Assembly (NCBI GenBank): GCA_964572475.1
Contig: CAZNEZ010000059.1
Location: forward strand, 1-10,345
From: CAZNEZ01 sp964572475
GTDB taxonomy: Bacteria > Bacillota > Clostridia > Lachnospirales > Lachnospiraceae
Direction of reading: 5' to 3'
DNA: 10,345 bases
Within the stretch, counting starts at the first letter, position 1; each line of letters begins with the position of its first letter. Shown here one piece after another: positions 7,104-10,345 of this stretch. The position numbers were made by a program, and so were the translations under genes. A model generated the notes under the pieces. The model was not told the origin of the DNA, made no database searches, and saw only the letters and a program-made list of their open reading frames with translations.

Positions 7104-7139
7104 TCTTCCAAGTATGCACGTTGGTGAGTGCTTGGAAGA
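7104..7139. terminator. Strong hairpin after the chemoreceptor gene, U-rich tract on the minus-strand side
   Basis: TCTTCCAAG at 7104-7112 pairs perfectly with CTTGGAAGA at 7131-7139. The pairing continues inward with two G-U pairs, one mismatch and GCAC/GTGAG-type pairs around a GTTG loop. On the plus strand no T run follows. On the minus strand the hairpin is followed by a U-rich stretch (complement of the A-rich 7087-7100), the layout of an intrinsic terminator for leftward transcription. It may serve as a bidirectional or damaged terminator separating the receptor from the ribosomal operon. Confidence 0.55.
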
Positions 7140-7181
7140 TATAATCTATAAAAAATAGGAAGATATAATCTATAAAAAATA
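7134..7181. repeat. Perfect 24-bp tandem duplication
   Basis: The unit beginning GGAAGATATAATCTAT and ending in six A, T, A occurs twice in a row without a mismatch (7134-7157 and 7158-7181). The first copy supplies the right arm of the upstream hairpin, and the second offers a spare GGAAGA that could pair with the same left arm. It ends four bases before the rpmG -35 box, so it has moved the promoter away from the hairpin. Confidence 0.9.
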
Positions 7182-7184
7182 TTC

Positions 7185-7213
7185 TTGACGTTAATAATAG
7201 AGTATGCTATAGT
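7185..7213 (+). promoter_or_regulatory. Extended -10 promoter of the rpmG-secE-nusG-rplKA operon
   Basis: TTGACG at 7185-7190, a 17-base spacer ending TGC, and TATAGT at 7208-7213 form a strong housekeeping promoter with an extended -10. The start is expected near 7220, giving a leader of about 90 bases before rpmG. Confidence 0.75.
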
Positions 7214-7234
7214 AAATGGGCGATGGAAGAAGTC

Positions 7235-7277
7235 TTTTTTTTTTGCTCTAAAATATGCAACGCAATTGCATTAGAGC
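7235..7277 (+). promoter_or_regulatory. T10 tract and bulged hairpin in the rpmG leader
   Basis: Ten T at 7235-7244 are followed at once by GCTCTA (7245-7250) pairing with TAGAGC (7272-7277). Inside, ATGCAA pairs with TTGCAT around a five-base loop; one side carries a four-base bulge. The order, T run then hairpin, is the reverse of a terminator. The structure lies about 20 bases ahead of the ribosome site and could control initiation or mRNA stability. Confidence 0.45.
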
Positions 7278-7311
7278 AAAGCGTAATAAGAATAAACTGG
7301 AGGTGGAAGTT

Positions 7312-7461
7312 GTGCGCGTTAAAATCACATTGGCATGTACAGAATGTAATCAACGTAATTACAATATGACCAAGGATAAGCAAAATCATCCTGATAGAAT
7401 GGAAACTAAAAAATATTGTAAGTTCTGTAAATCACACACATTACACAAAGAAACTAAGTAA
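7312..7461 (+). CDS. rpmG: 50S ribosomal protein L33
   Basis: A 49-residue protein, the usual size for bacterial L33, starting MRVKITLACTEC. Cysteines 9, 12, 36 and 39 form two CxxC pairs, so this is the zinc-binding (C+) version. Lys/Arg-rich segments around the pairs fit rRNA contact near the E site of the large subunit. The start is GTG at 7312, eight bases after GGAGG. The same frame stays open upstream to an ATG at 7255, but those extra residues lie within the leader hairpin, lack a ribosome site and resemble no L33. It is the first gene of a tightly spaced operon; secE begins 14 bases after its stop. Confidence 0.96.
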   Translation: MRVKITLACTECNQRNYNMTKDKQNHPDRMETKKYCKFCKSHTLHKETK

Positions 7462-7475
7462 TTGGAGGTATAGCT

Positions 7476-7754
7476 ATGGGCGAAGCTGAGAATGGCAGTA
7501 TTATTACTGCTTCAGAAGAAACTGTTGTCACAGATAATGCTATAGATAGACAGAAAACTGCTAATAAGAATAGCAAGGCTCCAAAAAAAAGCTGGGTTAA
7601 AGGCTTAAAGGCAGAGTTCTCAAAAATTATCTGGCCTGACAAGAAATCTGTTGTTCGTCAAACAGCAGCTGTTGTGGCTGTATCCGTATTCTTAGGTGCA
7701 TTAATCAAAGTTTTGGATATGATTATCAAATTTGGAATTAATTTACTATCATAA
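7476..7754 (+). CDS. secE: Preprotein translocase subunit SecE
   Basis: SecE clamps the SecY channel in the cytoplasmic membrane. This is the short one-span form typical of Gram-positives: a 38-residue hydrophilic N-terminal tail, then the conserved amphipathic segment WVKGLKAEFSKIIWPDKK at about 40-57, and one membrane helix at about 64-90. At 92 residues it is a little longer than many relatives because of the polar Ser/Thr/Lys-rich tail. The ribosome site GGAGG lies nine bases before the ATG. It is 14 bases from rpmG and 18 from nusG, the classic order. Confidence 0.95.
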   Translation: MGEAENGSIITASEETVVTDNAIDRQKTANKNSKAPKKSWVKGLKAEFSKIIWPDKKSVVRQTAAVVAVSVFLGALIKVLDMIIKFGINLLS

Positions 7755-7772
7755 GGGTAAGGGTGAGATTTT

Positions 7773-8288
7773 ATGTCAGAAACAAATTGGTACGTTGTAC
7801 ATACCTATTCAGGGTATGAGAACAAAGTAAAGGCCAACATTGAAAAGACAATTGAAAACAGAAAACTTCAAGATCAGATCCTCGAAGTAACAGTACCGAT
7901 GCAGGACGTTGTTGAATTAAAGAATGGAACTAAGAAGCAAGTTGCTAAAAAGATGTTTCCTGGATATGTTCTTATCAACATGGTAATGAATGATGATACT
8001 TGGTATGTCGTAAGAAATACCAGAGGTGTTACAGGATTTGTAGGACCTGGATCTAAGCCTGTTCCACTTACAGAAGCAGAGATGAGACCACTTGGTATCA
8101 GAACTGAAGAAGTAGTTATGGATTTTGCTGTAGGCGATACTGTAACAGTAATAGACGGTGTATGGGAAAATACAGTTGGTTCTATTAAGAGAATCGATGA
8201 GCATAAGCAGACAGTTACAATCAATGTTGACATGTTTGGTCGTGAAACACCAGTAGAATTAAGTTTCACAGAGATTAAAAAGATGTAA
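7773..8288 (+). CDS. nusG: Transcription elongation/antitermination factor NusG
   Basis: NusG binds RNA polymerase and couples elongation, pausing and Rho or ribosome contacts. The NGN domain begins WYVVHTYSGYE at residue 6 and includes FPGYVLI at 62-68 and GVTGFVG at about 85-91. The KOW domain follows from about 117 (FAVGDTVTVIDGVWENTVG) to the end, with GRETPVEL at 156-163. The length of 171 residues is normal and no domain is inserted. The ribosome site before the ATG is only GGGTGAG, weaker than its neighbours' AGGAGG, so expression may lean on coupling with secE, 18 bases upstream. Confidence 0.97.
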   Translation: MSETNWYVVHTYSGYENKVKANIEKTIENRKLQDQILEVTVPMQDVVELKNGTKKQVAKKMFPGYVLINMVMNDDTWYVVRNTRGVTGFVGPGSKPVPLTEAEMRPLGIRTEEVVMDFAVGDTVTVIDGVWENTVGSIKRIDEHKQTVTINVDMFGRETPVELSFTEIKKM

Positions 8289-8291
8289 GAA

Positions 8292-8308
8292 GCTGTTAAA
8301 TTAACAGC
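8292..8308 (+). promoter_or_regulatory. Small perfect hairpin between nusG and rplK
   Basis: GCTGTTA-AAT-TAACAGC forms a 7-bp stem with a three-base loop just after the nusG stop. No T run follows, so it is not an intrinsic terminator. It may be a processing or pausing site, or a spacer separating nusG translation from the L1-type element three bases on. Confidence 0.4.
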
Positions 8309-8310
8309 AA

Positions 8311-8336
8311 GTGGGAGGGATTCCCGATATTACCAC
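8311..8336 (+). promoter_or_regulatory. L1-binding-site mimic upstream of rplK
   Basis: GTGGGAGGG, a tiny loop, then CCCGATATTACCAC. GTGG pairs with CCAC and GGG with CCC, leaving an asymmetric GA / GATATTA internal loop. This resembles the L1 stalk base of 23S rRNA, which in E. coli reads GGUGGGAGGC on one side and GCCGACC...AAAUACCACC on the other. It ends five bases before AGGAGG of rplK, so bound L1 would block initiation. L1 feedback is known in bacteria; the assignment here is from sequence likeness. Confidence 0.8.
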
Positions 8337-8355
8337 ATTTTAGGAGGTGCCTATC

Positions 8356-8781
8356 ATGGCGAAAAAAGTAGAAGGATATATTAAATTACAGATCGCAGCC
8401 GGAAAAGCTACACCAGCACCACCTGTTGGACCAGCACTTGGTCAGCACGGTGTTAACATTGTTCAATTCACAAAAGAATTCAATGCAAGAACTGCAGATC
8501 AGGATGGAATGGTTATTCCTGTAGTTATTACAGTTTATGCTGACAGAAGTTTTAGCTTTGTTACTAAGACTCCACCAGCAGCAGTATTATTAAAGAAAGC
8601 ATGTAACCTCAAATCAGGTTCAGGCGTTCCTAATAAGAATAAGGTTGCAACAATTAGTAAAGCAGATCTTCAGAAGATCGCTGAGACTAAGATGCCAGAT
8701 CTTAATGCAGCAACAGTTGAGAGTGCTATGAGCATGATCGCTGGTACAGCAAGAAGTATGGGAATCAAAGTTGAAGACTAA
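8356..8781 (+). CDS. rplK: 50S ribosomal protein L11
   Basis: L11 sits at the GTPase-associated centre with the L10-L12 stalk. At 141 residues it is exactly the common family length. The N-terminal domain carries the proline-rich loop TPAPPVGPALGQHG at 19-32, where thiazole antibiotics such as thiostrepton bind. The C-terminal rRNA-binding domain includes KTPPAAVLLKKA and ends GTARSMGIKVED. The start is the ATG at 8356, eight bases after AGGAGG. An in-frame GTG at 8347 overlaps that site and is rejected. An L1-type element lies directly upstream, so L11 is probably repressed by free L1 together with rplA. Confidence 0.97.
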   Translation: MAKKVEGYIKLQIAAGKATPAPPVGPALGQHGVNIVQFTKEFNARTADQDGMVIPVVITVYADRSFSFVTKTPPAAVLLKKACNLKSGSGVPNKNKVATISKADLQKIAETKMPDLNAATVESAMSMIAGTARSMGIKVED

Positions 8782-8813
8782 TTTAACAATTGAAACTGAA
8801 AATAACAATGCAT

Positions 8814-8849
8814 GTGGGAGGAAAGATTATTTTCTTCCGATATTACCAC
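8814..8849 (+). promoter_or_regulatory. Second L1-binding-site mimic, upstream of rplA
   Basis: GTGGGAGG at the left and CCGATATTACCAC at the right are identical to the copy before rplK. Only the apical arm differs, being longer here (GGAA pairing with TTCC plus a few further pairs). It ends two bases before the AGGAGG of rplA. The conservation of the two flanks and internal loop, with a variable apical arm, is what one expects of a protein-binding RNA. L1 is the natural ligand. Confidence 0.8.
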
Positions 8850-8862
8850 TAGGAGGTTTACA

Positions 8863-9555
8863 ATGAAACGAGGAAAGAAATATGTAGAAGCTGCTAAGTT
8901 AATCGACCGTGCAGCTGTCTATGATAGAGACGAAGCAGTTGCTTTAGCTAAAAAATCAGCAGTTGCTAAATTTGATGAGACTATCGAAGCTCATATCAGA
9001 ACAGGTTGTGATGGACGTCACGCAGAACAGCAGATCCGTGGATCAGTTGTTTTACCACACGGAACAGGAAAGAAAGTTAGAGTATTAGTATTCGCTAAAG
9101 GCGATAAAGTTGCAGAGGCAGAAGCTGCTGGAGCAGAATTCGTTGGCGGAGAAGAATTAGTACCTAAGATTCAGAATGAAGGTTGGTTTGATTTTGACGT
9201 TGTAGTTGCTACACCAGATATGATGGGCGTTGTTGGACGTTTAGGACGTGTACTCGGACCTAAAGGATTAATGCCTAACCCTAAAGCTGGAACAGTAACA
9301 ATGGACGTTACAAAAGCAGTTAACGACATCAAAGCTGGTAAGATTGAGTACAGATTAGATAAAACAAATATCATTCACGTGCCAATAGGAAAAGCTTCAT
9401 TTACAGAAGAGCAGTTAGCGGACAACTTCCAAGCGCTTATAGATGCTTTAATGAAAGCAAAACCAGCTACATTAAAAGGACAGTACCTCAGAAGCGTTAC
9501 ATTAACAGCTACTATGGGACCTGCTGTCAAAGTTAATGCAGCAAAATTTGTATAG
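8863..9555 (+). CDS. rplA: 50S ribosomal protein L1
   Basis: L1 forms the mobile stalk that handles E-site tRNA and is a known translational repressor of its own operon. The protein is 230 residues, normal for the family. It starts MKRGKKYVEAAKLID, has the RHAEQQIRG segment at 52-60 and the signature LGPKGLMPNPKAGT at 131-144, and ends in the VNAAKF type tail. The start is the ATG at 8863, seven to eight bases after AGGAGG. An in-frame ATG at 8812 lies at the edge of the L1 element and would add a meaningless 17-residue tail. Likely target of its own product through the upstream hairpin. Confidence 0.97.
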   Translation: MKRGKKYVEAAKLIDRAAVYDRDEAVALAKKSAVAKFDETIEAHIRTGCDGRHAEQQIRGSVVLPHGTGKKVRVLVFAKGDKVAEAEAAGAEFVGGEELVPKIQNEGWFDFDVVVATPDMMGVVGRLGRVLGPKGLMPNPKAGTVTMDVTKAVNDIKAGKIEYRLDKTNIIHVPIGKASFTEEQLADNFQALIDALMKAKPATLKGQYLRSVTLTATMGPAVKVNAAKFV

Positions 9556-9573
9556 GATTTGTAAAATTAGTGA

Positions 9574-9602
9574 TTGACTTTACAAATTATATATGTTAAT
9601 AT
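9574..9602 (+). promoter_or_regulatory. Promoter for the rplJ-rplL unit
   Basis: TTGACT at 9574-9579, then a 17-base spacer ending TGT, and TAATAT at 9597-9602, an extended -10. A start near 9609 would coincide with the 5' edge of the L10 leader, which supports it. It allows rplJL to be transcribed apart from the upstream genes. Confidence 0.6.
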
Positions 9603-9605
9603 TTC

Positions 9606-9670
9606 AAACGAAGCCGAAGACAGTAGGTGTAAGAGTATCTTACAGAAAGGAAACTACCTACCGAGGATAT
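9606..9670 (+). ncRNA. Ribosomal protein L10 leader
   Basis: The stretch from AACGAAGCCGAAGACAGTAG to CTACCTACCGAGG matches the conserved L10 leader of Gram-positive rplJL operons. GTAGGT (9623-9628) pairs with ACCTAC (9656-9661). Inside it GTAAGA-GTA-TCTTAC forms a second perfect stem, followed by the unpaired AGAAAGGAAAC strand. The L10(L12) complex binds this fold, which mimics its 23S rRNA site, and lowers expression of its own genes. A small TCAATT/AATTGA repeat at 9677-9690 links it to the terminator. Confidence 0.9.
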
Positions 9671-9696
9671 AAGAATTCAATTTTAATTGACTTTTT

Positions 9697-9730
9697 GCCT
9701 CTCTGTCTGACAGAGAGGCTTTTCTTTCTT
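9697..9730 (+). terminator. Attenuator terminator between the L10 leader and rplJ
   Basis: GCCTCTCTGT-CTG-ACAGAGAGGC is a perfect 10-bp, GC-rich stem followed by TTTTCTTTCTT, a textbook intrinsic terminator. It lies between the L10 leader and rplJ, so it must be partly read through; leader binding by L10 probably tunes this. It also ends read-through from rplA. Confidence 0.92.
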
Positions 9731-9771
9731 GTATCGGAATGAACGGCAAAATAATATAGGAGGAATCATTC

Positions 9772-10263
9772 ATGGCTAAAGTAGAAGTTAAGAAACCAAT
9801 TATTGATGAAATTTCTGAATTACTTAATGGCGCAAAGTCAGCTGTACTTGTTGACTATCGTGGACTTACTGTTGAACAGGATACAAATCTTCGTAAACAG
9901 TTAAGAGAAGCGAATGTAGTTTATAAAGTATACAAGAACACTTTCATTAACTTTGCTATTAAAGGAACAGAATTTGAAGAATTAGGACAGCATTTAGAAG
10001 GACCAACAGCTATAGCTATCTGCAAAGAAGACGCAACTGCAGCAGCAAGAATCATTAGCAAATTTGCTAAAACTGCTGAAGCACTTGAGGTTAAAGCAGG
10101 AGTTATCGATGGAACATACTATGATGCTAAGGGCGTTGAAGTTATCGCTTCTATCCCATCAAGAGAAGAACTTATTTCCAAATTACTTGGAAGTATTCAA
10201 TCACCAATTACAAACTTTGCTCGTGTTATTAAGCAGATTGCAGAGAAACAGGACGTTGCTTAG
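9772..10263 (+). CDS. rplJ: 50S ribosomal protein L10
   Basis: L10 anchors the L7/L12 dimers on the large subunit stalk. The 163-residue product is of normal length. The N-terminal rRNA-binding domain includes AVLVDYRGLTV at 24-34 and YKNTFINFAIKG at 54-65, and the C-terminal helix from about 131 (REELISKLLGSIQSP to IKQIAEKQ) carries the L12 dimer sites. The start at 9772 follows AGGAGG by eight bases. Expression is likely set by the L10 leader and the attenuator just upstream. rplL follows after 43 bases. Confidence 0.97.
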   Translation: MAKVEVKKPIIDEISELLNGAKSAVLVDYRGLTVEQDTNLRKQLREANVVYKVYKNTFINFAIKGTEFEELGQHLEGPTAIAICKEDATAAARIISKFAKTAEALEVKAGVIDGTYYDAKGVEVIASIPSREELISKLLGSIQSPITNFARVIKQIAEKQDVA

Positions 10264-10306
10264 AAACTAAGAACGTATCAAATATTATCATATGGAGGAA
10301 ATTAAA

Positions 10307-10345
10307 ATGACAACTCAGGAAATTATTGAAGTAATCAAAGGTTTA
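10307..10345 (+). CDS. rplL: 50S ribosomal protein L7/L12, 5' end only
   Basis: The ATG at 10307 follows TGGAGG at good spacing and reads MTTQEIIEVIKGL before the window ends. This is the typical start of L7/L12, whose N-terminal domain dimerises and binds the L10 C-terminal helix. Position directly after rplJ confirms the call. Thirteen codons are present and the gene continues past the right edge. Confidence 0.93.
   Translation, partial: MTTQEIIEVIKGL

Noticed and set aside
7255..7311. N-terminal extension of L33 from the ATG at 7255
   Set aside because: It is inside the leader hairpin without a ribosome site; GTG at 7312 gives the usual 49 residues.
7061..7311. tRNA gene between the receptor and rpmG
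   Set aside because: tRNA genes are common beside secE operons, but no cloverleaf, TTCGA-type T loop or acceptor pairing is present.
7874..8269. Minus-strand open frame opposite nusG
   Set aside because: It is a mirror of a strongly conserved gene with no ribosome site or recognisable domain.
8347..8358. GTG at 8347 as the rplK start
   Set aside because: It lies within AGGAGGTG; the ATG at 8356 gives the standard 141-residue L11.
8812..8862. N-terminal extension of L1 from the ATG at 8812
   Set aside because: It would translate the L1-type operator, has no ribosome site and has no likeness to L1.
10064..10270. Plus-strand open frame inside rplJ
   Set aside because: It is an alternative frame of the L10 C-terminus, Leu-rich by codon shadow only.

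Overview
The window is AT-rich, low-GC Gram-positive DNA. It most likely comes from a motile member of the Clostridia, probably Lachnospiraceae. The pointers are strong AGGAGG ribosome sites, a four-cysteine L33 gene, the block rpmG-secE-nusG-rplK-rplA-rplJ-rplL with a Firmicutes-type L10 leader, and flagellar and chemotaxis genes next to it. The genus cannot be fixed by eye.

Left part (1-2926, plus strand): a surface-glycan or flagellin-modification type operon. The first gene fuses an APS-kinase-like P-loop kinase to a SAM methyltransferase. It overlaps a second gene that appears split by a frameshift near 1945-1975: an unrecognised N-terminal half, then a half ending in an FkbM-type methyltransferase domain. 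The operon probably continues left of the window.

Middle-left (2985-5436, minus strand): a convergent two-gene unit with its own good sigma-A promoter and a leader holding two small hairpins. It encodes a FliD/flagellar-cap-like protein, then a GT2 glycosyltransferase with C-terminal TPR-like repeats. This arrangement suggests flagellar filament glycosylation.

Middle-right (5519-7181, plus strand): a divergent gene for a multi-pass membrane chemoreceptor without an extracellular sensor domain. Its membrane half and signalling half are in different frames, and the switch falls at a run of eight A. Downstream lie a strong hairpin whose U-rich tract is on the minus-strand side, and a perfect 24-bp tandem duplication.

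Right part (7185-10345, plus strand): the conserved ribosomal/transcription block. A strong extended -10 promoter drives rpmG, secE, nusG, rplK and rplA. Copies of an element resembling the L1-binding site of 23S rRNA precede both rplK and rplA, consistent with L1 feedback. A second promoter, an L10 leader and an intrinsic terminator precede rplJ and the start of rplL.

The accessory half carries two frame disruptions while the ribosomal half is intact. They could be real decay, switchable tracts or sequencing errors; the sequence alone cannot decide.
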